Source: Diplonema papillatum
Taxonomy: Eukaryota > Euglenozoa > Diplonemea > Diplonemida > Diplonemidae
Assembly: GCA_030068145.1 (NCBI GenBank)
Contig: JAPJBO010000073.1
Coordinates: 221,501 to 285,500, forward strand
Direction: 5' to 3'
DNA length: 64,000 nt
Shown one piece after another: positions 1-12,400 of this stretch. Position numbers and translations under genes: made by a program. The notes under the pieces were generated by a model that did not search any database, was not told the DNA's origin, and saw nothing but the letters and a program-made list of their open reading frames with translations. Each line of letters begins with the position of its first letter. Position 1 is the first letter of the stretch.

Positions 1-637
1 TGTTTTGTATCTTTACATGGCAGGTTCCAACGCTGCCAACTTTCTTTTTTGTACTGACATGTCCAGCGTGGTATGTTGTTCCAAAAAGACAGGCGCTTCG
101 TTTTGTTTGCGCGTGCCGGTTGATCGTTTTCCCACTTGTATTTACCCTGTGTATATTCAGGTAAGGAATTCCTGATCAACCCCCAAAACACGCTGTCTAC
201 GTCTTTTTAGCCTGCACAATGTGCTAAATAGAATGGGCGCGATGTTTGTTTGTACGAGGGTAGAAAGGGGATCACACCTCCAATAGACCGAAGCTCGCAG
301 CCTCGCATGACGTATCGAAGCTCGTGTTGGACTCTTCGATGAGAACGCCTGTGGGTGTATGTGGGGACAGTTGTTTGAAACCGATGATGTATAGAAAAAG
401 GAGAACCTTCGGGGAGGATTTGCCAAATCCTATCCAAGACAGGAAGAAGTAAGAAGACGTTTTTGTATCTGACATCATTAGAGCAAGAAACCCTTGAGTA
501 CTGCCATATGCCGGAGAAACGAGCTTGGACGAGGTCATTTTCCATCCACCCAAACGAAACCTTCTCTAACCAACCACCCTGAAGGCTCTGTGGAGTCCTC
601 TACGAGCAAGACTGACTCATTCGACCTTCTTTTCCTC
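1..637. other. region downstream of the riboflavin gene, no gene seen
   Basis: No convincing exon is visible. The expected remainder of the fourth lumazine synthase domain of the neighbouring gene is not found here on the minus strand, so it probably lies beyond the left edge. Positions about 80-222 hold a copy of repeat family B. The rest is unremarkable mixed sequence. Confidence 0.5.
80..222 (+). repeat. dispersed repeat family B, copy 1
   Basis: This segment matches 12515-12680 and 60838-61003 closely. All copies share the stretch beginning GACAGGCGCTTCG, a central CCCACTTGTATTT, and CGCTGTCTACGTCTTTTTAG near the end. A fragment of the family (CAACCCGCAAGATTG) also occurs near 20298. The copies start in an A-rich stretch, and copy 3 starts directly after the poly-A tail of the LINE. 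Confidence 0.8.
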
Positions 638-669
638 CTACTCTCGCGGGAAGAAAACGTGGGCAGTAC

Positions 670-3600
670 CTACGGCGAGGACGGCGAGGACGTTGGTCTG
701 CTTCAGGATGCGAGCGACCGCGTGCGACAGGTCGAACGACGTGGGGACCCACTGCACGACGACGTTCGCCTTCGGCAGCCCGGCCGCGTCGAAGACGGCG
801 GTGATGCCGTCGACCATCTGCTGGACCAGCTCGACTTCCTCGTCGGACGTCGCCACTAGCGCGATGGACATGTCCTGTGCGACCGAGGGCGCAGGTGCCT
901 GCAGAGTCCGCGGGATGTCCTTCACCAGCTCTCCCATCAGCGCCGCGCGCAGATCGGACGGCGGCAATTCCCTGGTCTCCACGGGCTCGGGAGACGAGCA
1001 CAGCCGGGGGGTCTCCTTCTTCAAATGCAGGCCGTCCGCCTTCTTCTTCAGCAGCGCCTGGTGCAGCAGACTCGACGCGAGGGTCTCGTGCAGGCCGGAC
1101 CCCTTCGTCACCGCGTCTTTCGCCTGCTCCACCGAGTAGCACGTCTGCACCCCGAACAGCATGGGCACCCCCGTGGCGTCCTGCGCGTGGAGCAGGCTGT
1201 ACGAGGTCGCCTGGCAGATGTACTCAAAGTGCTTCGTGTCGCCTTTGATCAACACGCCGAGGCACAGCACCGCATCGACGTCCTCCGCTTCGCACAGCAT
1301 CTGCGCGCCCATCGGCAGCTCGTAGGACCCCGGGACGATACGATCGCTGACGTTGCTGAGGGACACGCCGGCCTGCTGGAGGAGCACCAGGATCTCGTCC
1401 CTGAGGGCGGTGACCATGTTCTCGTTCCACGCGGTGCGGATGATGCCGATCTTGAGCGCCTTCGCCTCGGCCGGGACAGGCCGGTTGAGGATGTCGGTTA
1501 GCGGCAGCTGGACCGTTTTGTCCGGCACGCGCCCGAAGGAGAACGGCTTCGCGTTCGTCTTCGGCTTCGGCGCGCGGGCAACCTCATGCCCGAGGGTGGC
1601 CTGGTGCAGGACGGACAGCGCCAGCGGGATAGGGCTCTCCTTCGCCCGCATTTCGAGGTGCTCCTCTGTAAGGCAAAGGAGCACGCCCGAGACCACGGGC
1701 ACGTCGTACTTCAACTGCACGTCGACGATGCCGAGGGCCTCCGACAGAGAAACGTACTCGAAGTGCGCATCTTCGCCCTTCAGCAGGACGCCGACAGTAA
1801 CCACCGCGTCGACCTGGCACCGTGCGGCCAGCTGCGCCGCGTACGGGATTTCGAACGAGCCGGCCACCCGGATGTAGGTGATGTTGCTGTCCTGGATGCC
1901 GTGGTTCCGCAGCGTTTTCGCGACGTCGGCCGCGATGGTGTCGACGGTCTCGGTGTGCCAAGCGGTGCAGATGATCGCGATCTTCAGCTTCGCAGCCAGC
2001 GCGTCGTCGGGCAGCACGACTTTGCTGCTCAACTCCTCCGCCTGCGTCGCATGTGCGGCGACGCTCTGCCGCATCATCGCGCTGACCGGACTGCACGGCA
2101 AAGCAGAGTCCAGCTTCGGGAAGCAGGGCAGGCTGTTCGGCTTCCGGGTCTTCGGGTGCAGCATGCAGTGGTTGACGGCCACCTGCAGCGTGCTCAGCGC
2201 GAGGCCGTACGCCAGCTCGGTTCCGGCGGAGCAGCGGTCGACGACTTGCTGCTTGTGCTCGCAGGCGAGGACGCCGTACAGAATGGGTGTGCCCTGCTGG
2301 ATCTGCGCGAGGGTCAATCCGTTGGCGACGGAGCTGGACATGCAGGCAAAAGCGTGGGGGACCAGGTCGCCTTTCATGGTGATCCCCAGGCATAGGACTG
2401 CGTCCACTTCACCGGTGGCGGCAATCGTCTTCGCGGCGTACGGCAGGTGCGCTGCGCCGGGCACGAGGACTTCGCCTATGTTGGCGTGGGGGACCGACGC
2501 GTCAACCAACGCCGCGACGATCTGGTTCTGGAGCGCCTTCAACGGCACGCCGAACCAGACCGTGCGGATGATCACCACCGTCACCTTCGGGATCACCGCC
2601 AAGTGCGCGCGGTCGGACAACCGGAGGCTCGCCCCGATCCTCTCCGGCTTCGACGCCAGCCCGCCTTCCCGCAGCCGGGACTCGTGGTTCCTCTTGTCCG
2701 TGAGGTACCGGCTGTTGTACTCGTTGTGCTCGCAAAGCAGCGGCACCGTCTCCACCGCCGCGTAACCTTTCAACGCCGCCATGCACTTCGACTTCAACGG
2801 CGAGTTCGTCAAAAGCTGCACTGTCTTCCCACGCATATCGAGCAGCCTGACGATGTCAACGCACGCGTCGAAACTCCTCAGATCGTCCTCGAACCCAAGC
2901 TCTCGGTTCGCTCTGTACGTGTCGAGCCCTTGGCTTTGCAGTTGGTAGGCGTGCATCTTGTTGACGAGGCCGATCCCGCGGCCTTCGTGCCCTGTCATGT
3001 AAATGACGACGCCCACGCCGTGGTCGTGCACGTGCTTGAACGACGTGTCCAGCTGCTCTCCGCAGTCGCAGCGCATGGATCCCATCAGGTCTCCCGTGAA
3101 GCATTCTGAGTGCACTCTCACCGGGATCTTCTTCACCTCCGTGTTCGCCTGGCTCACGTCTCCCAGCACCATGACGATGTGCTCGTACTTCCCCATTTCC
3201 TTGAAGCAGATCATCTTCCAGACCCCCAAGAACTGCCCGCCCCGGGTCATGGGGATCAGGCACTCGGCAACCTTCACCACAGACGTCTTCGGGACGATCA
3301 GCGGCAGGGGTTTGCGGTACAGGTAGTTCGCGAGGGCGTCGATCGTGATGACGAGCAGGTTGTGCTGGAAGCCGAATCGCTTGCAGTCGTGGAACCGCTT
3401 CATCGAGCCGTCTTTATTGACGAGTTCGCCGATGACGCCCACCTGGGGCACGTGCGCGAGGCGGCACAGGTCGACGGTGGCTTCGGTGTGCCCGCGCCTG
3501 GTCGCCACCCCGCCGCTTCGGGCCCGCAGCGGGAACACGTGCCCTGGCCGCGAGAAGTCGGTCGGGCACGCGTCCGCGTGGGCTAGCGCCCGGAACGTCT

Positions 3601-4075
3601 TCATCCGGTCGTGCGCGGAGACTCCCGTGGTCACCCCTGTGACGCAGTCGTCGCCGGCGATCGCGGTGCCCCGCAGTTTGGAAGACAGCGGGACTTCCGG
3701 TTTCAAGTCGGTCGTGATTGTGTAGGCGGTCCCTTTGGGGTCCGTGTTGTGCGTGGTCATCGGGTGCAACCCGAGACTGTTGGCTCGTTCTTCCGGCATA
3801 GGCGTGCACAAAATTCCGGTCGTCTCGTTTACAATCATACTGACGATCTCCTCGGTGATGAGATGCGCGGGTGCGATCAAATCGCCTTCGTTCTCCCTAT
3901 CCTCGTCGTCCATCACAATCAACGGGCGACCCCTCCTGAACTCCTCGATCGCCTCTTCAATCGTGGCCAGCCGCCTGTTCACCACATAATTGTCCCTCAG
4001 CTTCACCACCCCGGCGACCACCGCTGCGACGGCTGCCGCCGCCAGGGCAGGGGTTTTGATGTCCTGCGCAGGCAT
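670..4075 (-). CDS. RibBA fused to four tandem lumazine synthase domains (3' end outside window)
   Basis: A multifunctional riboflavin-synthesis enzyme. Residues about 37-250 are 3,4-dihydroxy-2-butanone-4-phosphate synthase (acidic motif DDEDRENEGD at 56-65; RPGHVFPLRA and GHTEA later). Residues about 255-460 are GTP cyclohydrolase II (zinc cysteines 325, 336 and 338; GHEGRGIGL at 362-370). Three complete lumazine synthase domains follow at about 497-640, 695-835 and 872-1012, and a fourth starts at about 1067 and is cut at 1136. I chose the ATG at 4075, just before MPAQDIK, because homology begins soon after it; the frame stays open upstream to 4234. The frame runs to a stop at 638, but homology breaks at a GTACTG donor at 669, so splicing to an exon off the left edge is inferred. 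A hydrophobic Ala/Val stretch (residues 10-24) could be a membrane anchor or part of a targeting peptide. The two-part RibBA order is known from plants and bacteria; the four-fold tail is the oddity. Confidence 0.9.
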
Positions 4076-4838
4076 GATGAGATGCTCTTCTTTTTCTTTT
4101 TCGTGTACGTTACCCCGGCCCCACCCTCTTGACAAAAACCGCCCTTTCCTGCGATTATGCATCGGGTGAAGCTGAGCGATGGTCGCGTCCAACAAGCCCA
4201 TCACTTGCAATGGACGACCTCCGAAAACTCGCAACCCCGCTATACCTTCTCAAGCTGGTCACTTTGTTGGCGGCAGTGGTGAAAGAATGGCGTAGTTTTG
4301 TTTTATTCTTTTACTTGTTTGTTGTCGACAACATATTGTGGTTGAGGTGTCATTCAGATGTAGATCTAAAGCCGCCCACGTCAAATTTTGTTAAGCATTG
4401 AGTTCTTTTAAGTACATGAACCACATGGATTAGCACGCACTTGTTAAGCAGCGGCTGCCAAATGTTAGAACCCCTCTCCAACTCGTGGTGAGGTCGCGAA
4501 ACTCGTTTACCCGAGAGCGCCTCTCACAGCACCTTCAATCTGAACCCGGATCTAAACCAGCACCTGACCTCTCTCGCATGTGTCCCCTGAGCCAATCATT
4601 TTCCCGAAGATACAATCCAGTTTGCCGACTTCCCATATCTACAGCAGAAGAGCGGAAGCTATTTTGCTGTTGTAGTACGAGTATGCGACATCCGCGCACA
4701 GGCATACTTCTCTGGAGCAGAGTCACATGAGCGGGAACGGGTAAAGATGGAAAGCTGCAAACTTTAAAAACGCCAAGGAGTCGGCCTGTTTGCAAGTGAA
4801 AACGGTCTTTTTCTAAGCGGTACCAAGCAAGCTAGTAC
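4076..4838. other. 5' flank of the riboflavin gene, repeat family G
   Basis: No exon is seen. Positions about 4262-4470 are a copy of repeat family G, which recurs at 19290-19390, 25548-25670, 27500-27575 (part) and 38103-38215. The copies share GCCGCCCACGT, then TTTTAAGTACATGAACCAC, then AGCAGCGGCTGCC. I could not assign a promoter or a TATA-like element. Confidence 0.5.
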
Positions 4839-5690
4839 GTATGCGTAATGAAAGAGTGAAGCACGCGTCTGTACATGAAGACGGGCACGATAGTGCAGCG
4901 GCAGAGATCGCGAAAAGACAGAGGCGACGCAGCGCTGGGACAGCACAGCTACAGAGGCAAGCGAAACGGCGAGCAGCTGCCGTCGCACCCAGAGGCAAAC
5001 GTCGCTGGCAACGTCTATCACTCGGCCTCCGGCGACAAACTCAATGTAAAGCGAAACGGCACACGCGCACAGGCCAACGCCGCGCGTTGAATCACAGGCG
5101 AGTACATTGGTGTTCAGGCGACAGCGCAGGACAATCAAGACCCTCACGAGGACAAGCTCCTGCGCGTGACGAGGAACGGTCGCTGCAACAAAAAACGACT
5201 GCAAATGTGCATTCGCAGCATTTCCTTCATCGCCTAACGACGACCGAGTGATCGGCGTGGCTCGTGGCCAAAGCCCGAGGTCGGGCGACGCGGAGAGGAA
5301 CAGCACGCGGAAACTAGAAGAAAACGTCGCAAGGTGCAGCCACGTCGCGAAACACCAAATGCGAAGCTGGCAACCCCTGTCACCATGTATCCGGCGACGA
5401 ACTCGATGCAAACCGTCAAGGCGCTGGCGGGCCACTTCTCGGGCTGCGCAAGGTTCTGAGAAACTTCCCCATGGGTTCGTGGACACGTCGACGCCGCGCA
5501 TGGAACCACGAGCGCAAGACAAAGCAGAGGTCCCCCGCCTCCACCCAAAATCCGGGGAAGAGAGCCGTCGGATACAGACAGGACAGATGCCGAAACGCCC
5601 TCCAGATACGAACGCAAGCTCTCCTGCGCGGAAAAGTCGCTGCAACGAAAAACGACTGCAAATGGCGCGGCATTTCTTTCATCGCCAAAC
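4839..5690 (-). pseudogene. two decayed copies of the WD40 gene 3' end
   Basis: Two degenerate tandem copies of the end of the WD40 gene lie directly downstream of it, about 5240-5690 and about 4839-5240. The junction sequence around the WD40 stop codon (GACGACCGAGTGATCGGCG on the plus strand) is repeated at 5240 and 5693. Further blocks line up between 5453 and 5909 (GGTTCTGAGAA) and between 5100 and 5550. Indels break the reading frame in both copies. Confidence 0.75.
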
Positions 5691-6812
5691 GACGACCGAG
5701 TGATCGGCGTGGCTCGTGGCCAAAGCCCGCCTGTCCGGCGACGCGGAGAGGGACAGCACGCGAGAACCAGAAGAAAACGTCGCCAGGTGCGACCACGTCT
5801 CGGGACACCAGATGCGAACGTCGCCGGCGACCCCTGCCACAAGGTAACCGGCGACGAACTCGACGCAAACCGACACAGCGTGGGCGGGCGCGCTGGTGCG
5901 GTACAAGGTTCTGAGAAGCTCTCCCGACGGGTACGTGTACACTTCGGCGCCGCGAGTGGAACCGCAGGCAAGTACAGCGTTGTCCGGGGACAGCGCAAGG
6001 CAGGCAAAGGTCTCGGGACCCGATATCCGGGTCAGAAGAGAGCCGTCGGATACGGACAGGACAGACGCCGAACCAGCTCCAGCCACGAGGACGAGCTCCT
6101 GCGCGTGGTGCGGCGTGCTCGCGAAAAACAGCGGCGGGGCCTTCAGAGCGAAGGCCAGCGTGCCCGAGCCGAAGTCCCACACCTTCAATGCCCGGTCGCG
6201 GCTCGCGGAGACGATCCGCTTCGGCAGCCCGGGGGGCTCACTCACGGTGACCGCGCAGACCCAGTCGTAGTGTGCGTCGATGCTCTTCACCAGCCGGCCG
6301 GACGCCACCTCCCACACCCGCACCGTGCCATCCTTGTGCCCGCTCACCCCCAAATCCCCGGCCGCGTCCAAAGCAACGTCGAAGGCCGTCGCCCCGTCAT
6401 CAAGCGGCGTCGCCTCTATCTCCCAACCCCCACGCGCCCCATCCCCTTCACCAGCGGGCTCACCTCCGGCCAATACGTGCACGAAGCATCCCCGCCCGCT
6501 CGTGACGACGTGGGCATTGTCCGGGTGAAACACCACGGATCCCCCCTTCCCGTTGGTTCCCCGTTGGAGCCGCTGGGACACGCCCTCCCAAGGAACCTTC
6601 GCGCTAGCATGCACGACGTCCCCCTGAGTCAAGCCAAGCTCGGCTATTAACTCGTCGTCGGCCTCTTCGTCAAGACACCGGTCGCCCCAGCGCAAGCGGA
6701 ACCGACGGTGCCCCAGCGCTGCCACCGCGCTGCGCAAGTGCCCGACGGTCCCTTCTGCGGAGAGGCTCACCGCGGCATCGCCGGTGGGCGTGCGGACGAA
6801 GAGGTCAAGCAT
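5679..6812 (-). CDS. ubiquitin-like domain plus WD40 repeat protein
   Basis: A single open exon of 377 residues from the ATG at 6812 to a TGA at 5679. Residues 1 to about 72 read as a ubiquitin-like beta-grasp domain (starts MLDLFVRTPTGDAAVSL; then a buried RFRLRWGDRCLDE block). Residues about 85-377 form a beta-propeller of roughly six or seven WD40 blades. The clearest are VSGHKDGTVRVWEV, IVSASRDRALKVWDF and the closing HSVVVWR. WD40 propellers are binding scaffolds; a ubiquitin-like head suggests a role in ubiquitin or proteasome contacts, but that is inference. The frame is clean, unlike the two decayed copies just downstream. Short length and the lack of introns could also fit a retrocopy. 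Confidence 0.85.
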   Translation of the reverse strand: MLDLFVRTPTGDAAVSLSAEGTVGHLRSAVAALGHRRFRLRWGDRCLDEEADDELIAELGLTQGDVVHASAKVPWEGVSQRLQRGTNGKGGSVVFHPDNAHVVTSGRGCFVHVLAGGEPAGEGDGARGGWEIEATPLDDGATAFDVALDAAGDLGVSGHKDGTVRVWEVASGRLVKSIDAHYDWVCAVTVSEPPGLPKRIVSASRDRALKVWDFGSGTLAFALKAPPLFFASTPHHAQELVLVAGAGSASVLSVSDGSLLTRISGPETFACLALSPDNAVLACGSTRGAEVYTYPSGELLRTLYRTSAPAHAVSVCVEFVAGYLVAGVAGDVRIWCPETWSHLATFSSGSRVLSLSASPDRRALATSHADHSVVVWR

Positions 6813-8601
<1,789 letters not shown>

Positions 8602-9370
8602 TACTTTTTGAGGTGGCAAACTTGGAACCAATTCTTCGTCAGGGTTCAATAAAGTAACCCCTCTGCTCACGCTTAAAGTTTGAGAATAGGTCGAGAAAGC
8701 GATTCATCCGACCTTGGCCTCTAAGCATTCGCTTTACGTGTACTCCTGTTTTGGTTCTAGCACTCCTGAGGAAAACTTCGGAATGAACCTGCTACGAGAT
8801 GGTTCGATGGGGGTTTCGCCCCCTACATGCTTGGCAAGCGATTTGCATGCCAACACCGCAGCGGACCAAAGCAGCCCCGTCGAGCCAGCGCAGTGGTTGG
8901 TGCTATCAGGCTGGGGGGAAACCTCGTGTATCCATGAACGGGGATGGTGCCGTGCGAGTGGTCACTTCTTTGAAAGCATTTTCGCGCACCACAAACGTGT
9001 GATCGACTCAAGAGGAACTACTTCGTAGGGGCCGTCTCGTGTCCTACATGTAGCTGGTACACGCCGGGTTGACGGTGGTTGCTCAAAGAGACGCGGTTGT
9101 ACACAGGGTATTCCGATATACGGGAGGCACACTATCGCGTGCGGTGCAAGCCTCTTTCCGCGCATCTGGCTGCCTCTTTCGCCAATCCAGCGCAGACTCA
9201 CCTGCGGGCCAAGACCTCGTGAACGATGGGCGCCTGTGATAACGTTGAGGCGAGCTAATTACGAAACTGCTTTCCTTTCTTCGCGATTCCAATGCCAATT
9301 GAGTGACACAAACCTTAACCTTTTTTTGAACCAGCCCCGCCCTGAAGGCGATGCTGATCAGTACCACACT

Positions 9371-9431
9371 ATCTTTGAGATTTCGCAACTGGCACGATCT
9401 CTTGCGAGCATTCCCTGCAAAGCAGGTGCGT
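9371..9431 (+). repeat. repeat family D (SINE-like), partial copy
   Basis: A diverged copy of the 3' part of family D (ATTTCGCAACTGGCA, then GCAAAGCAGGTGC). It lies in the intron about 27 bases past the donor that ends the RGG exon at 9458. Confidence 0.6.
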
Positions 9432-9457
9432 GTGTCCAATGCAAATCGAAAGCAAAC

Positions 9458-12400
9458 CTGTTTGACATTGGGAGCCGACGCCTTCGTGAAGACCTTGCCC
9501 GTCTGGCCGTCGAGGGTGAAGGACGGCGGCGCGGAACTGCCCCGGCCTCTGCTGCCCCGAACGAAGGCAAGCGCTGCGCCGCGGCCCCCGCCGCGCCCCC
9601 TCGGCGCCGCCGGCCCCGGTAGGTCGTGGTCGTCGAAGTTCAGGTTGAACACTAGTTTCCCGCCGGCGGCGTCGCCGCCGCCGCCGCCGCCGCCCCGCCC
9701 CCTGGCCGACTGCACGCCAGCCCCGCGGCCCCTGGCCCGGAAGGACGCACCCGACGCGGCTCGGGCTGCTTGCGCGGCGGGGCTCCGCGGCTCCGCCGCC
9801 GGATACGGCGCGACCCTGTGCGACTCGGCGCGGGGCCGGTCGTCGTGGGCGTTCGGGGGGCGCCGGAGCTCGCGCATGGGCACCGGAGCGACCGGCGCGC
9901 CTTCTTTTTTGCCGGCGGCGGCGCCTGCGGTGCGCGCCGCGCGCAGCGGCAGTGCGCCGGCCGCCCGGCCCTTGCCCGCCGCCCGCCCGGCGGCGCCCTT
10001 CGCGGGCCGCGGCGCGTCGTGGAGGCGCTCGTGCAGCACGTTATTCTGCTTCTGGCGCTGGTTCTGCTGCAGGAGCTGCTGCTGGCGGCCGGGCGTCGTG
10101 TAGATCCCGCCGGTGCGCCCAGGCTTCGCCGGGCCGCCGGCCGACGGAAGCGAGCGAGCCGACGGGTAGTCGTACCGCGACGGGGCGGGAGCCGGGGCCG
10201 GCTTGTACAAATTCGTGTTCGCGTCGTAGTCCGCCTGCGGCTGCGCCGCCGCGCGCCGCTGCACGGGGCCCGCGGGGCCCACCACGCGGGATCGGTCTCT
10301 CTCCCGCTCGCTCGGCCGCACCCTGTCTGCGCCTCGTTCTCGATCTCTATCCCTGTCCCTATCCCTGTCTCTATTCCGGTCCCTGGCCACGACTCTTTCA
10401 CGGTCAGCCGCCGGGTGCGCTGGTTTGCGTGGCACCACCGCCTCCTTCGCGTCACGTCGTCTATCCGCCGATCGAGACCGATCTCGTGATATCTGCGATG
10501 AGCGGGGGTCTTACGGTCAACAAAACAACAAGTAGGGGGAAAGTCTTAGTTCGTAGTAGGAAGAAAATCTTAGTTTCGTGTTCAGGCGCTACTTGCCTGG
10601 GGGAGGGTGGAGGGGGGCTATAAGTTTAGTGTCCAGACAAAATCCTGCTTTCAGGTCGTGGCCCGTTTACGCTGGTTTGTACAAGAAACTGGGGGTCGCG
10701 TCGTAGTTCACCTGCGGCTGCGCGCGCGCGCCGGCCACCCGACCCTTGCCCGCCGCCCGACCGGCGGCGCCCATCGCGGGGTGAGTGGTGTGAATGGGTG
10801 TGGTGGGAGTGTGAGTGAGTGGTGTGAGTGGGTAGTGTGGGTGTGACTGGGGTGTGGGAGTGATGGTGTGAGTGGGAGTGTGAGTGAGTGGTGTGAGTGT
10901 GAGTGGGGTGGTTGAGGTGAGTGGGTGGTGTGTGGGTGTGAGTGAGTGGTGGGAGTGTGAGTGGGGTGGTGTGAGTGTGATTGCGGCGCGTCGTGTATTC
11001 TGCTTCTGGCGCTGGTTCTGCTGCAGGAGCTGCTGCTGGCGGCCGGGCGTCGTGTAGATCCCGCCGGTGCGCCCAGGCTTCGCCGGGCCGCCGGCCGACG
11101 GAAGCGAGCGAGCCGACGGGTAGTCGTACCGCGACGGGGCGGGAGCCGGGGCCGGCTTGTACGAATTCGTGTTCGCGTCGTAGTCCGCCTGCGGCTGCGC
11201 CGCCGCGCGCCGCTGCACGGGGCCCGCGGGGCCCACCACGCGGGATCGGTCTCTCTCCCGCTCGCTCGGCCGCACCCTGTCTGCGCCTCGTTCTCGATCT
11301 CTATCCCTGTCCCTGTCTCTGTCTCTATTCCGGTCCCTGGCCACGACTCTTTCACGGTCAGCCGCCGGGTGCGCTGGTTTGCGTGGCACCACCGCCTCCT
11401 TCGCGTCACGTCGTCTATCCGCCGATCGAGACCGATCTCGTGATATCTGCGATGAGCGGGGGTTGTAAGGCCGACAAAGTTGGGGGGTTCGTGGACTGGT
11501 TAAACAAGTAGGGGGAAGGTTGGAGGGGGGCTATACATTTAGTGTCCAGGCAAACCCCTGCTTTCAGGTCGTTGGCCCGTTTGCTTCGGGGACTGCCGCT
11601 GGACCTGCCGTGGGGCCCACCACGCAGGCTCGGTCTCTCTCCCGCTCGTTCGGCCATCCCGCAAACCTCTCTGAGCTGTTCTACACATAGCACAGCCTCT
11701 ACTTAGAGCCATGGTGCGGACAATGGACCGGTACGGTTTACGGGGCAACTCCTGCTCAACTAGTGCTCGCCTGCCTTGGTGGCGCTTGCACTTTAAAGAA
11801 CTCAATGCTCAACTTGTATATGACCAATAAACTGTCCGAGTCGCCCAGGCTATCCGCGCCTCTTTCTCCAAATGACTGCTGCTGCCAAGACATCTACGCC
11901 TTCTTCCGCCTCAGCGGTGACGTCTTGCTGCAAAGATCTCCTTCACGTCGCCGATGTGCGTGACCGAGCATTTCATGACGGTTCCCAAGTCGTAATGGTG
12001 TACCAACGGCATTTATGCATTCCGATAATGAACGTCAGTTCGGCATTTTGTTTGAATTCTAGTGCTGAAGACCTGTTCTCATGACCTTCAGTATGCGAAT
12101 CGCCAGTATTTCGTAGCCACAAATCCTGGCACCATCAGGGGACACGCAGTCGGCCACCGCGTAGTTTGTGCGAACTTCTTTTCAGTTTCACCTTGAGAGA
12201 CTGGCCGTTCTTGCAATACCCACCCTTCCCTGTTGTCGTCAAATGATACAACAGGGAAGAGTGGGGACTGCAAGAACGTGCTTGGAGTGGATATGTGCTC
12301 AACACCGCACTGGACCCGTCTGCGCCGTGTTTCGGTCCTTAAGTCACGGACACATAAGGCGGACCATCATCAGCGCGAAACCTGAGTGTCTGCAGACAGG

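Noticed and set aside
1584..2395. Long overlapping ORFs on the plus strand and other minus frames within the riboflavin gene
   Set aside because: Shadow frames caused by high GC3 in the real coding frame.
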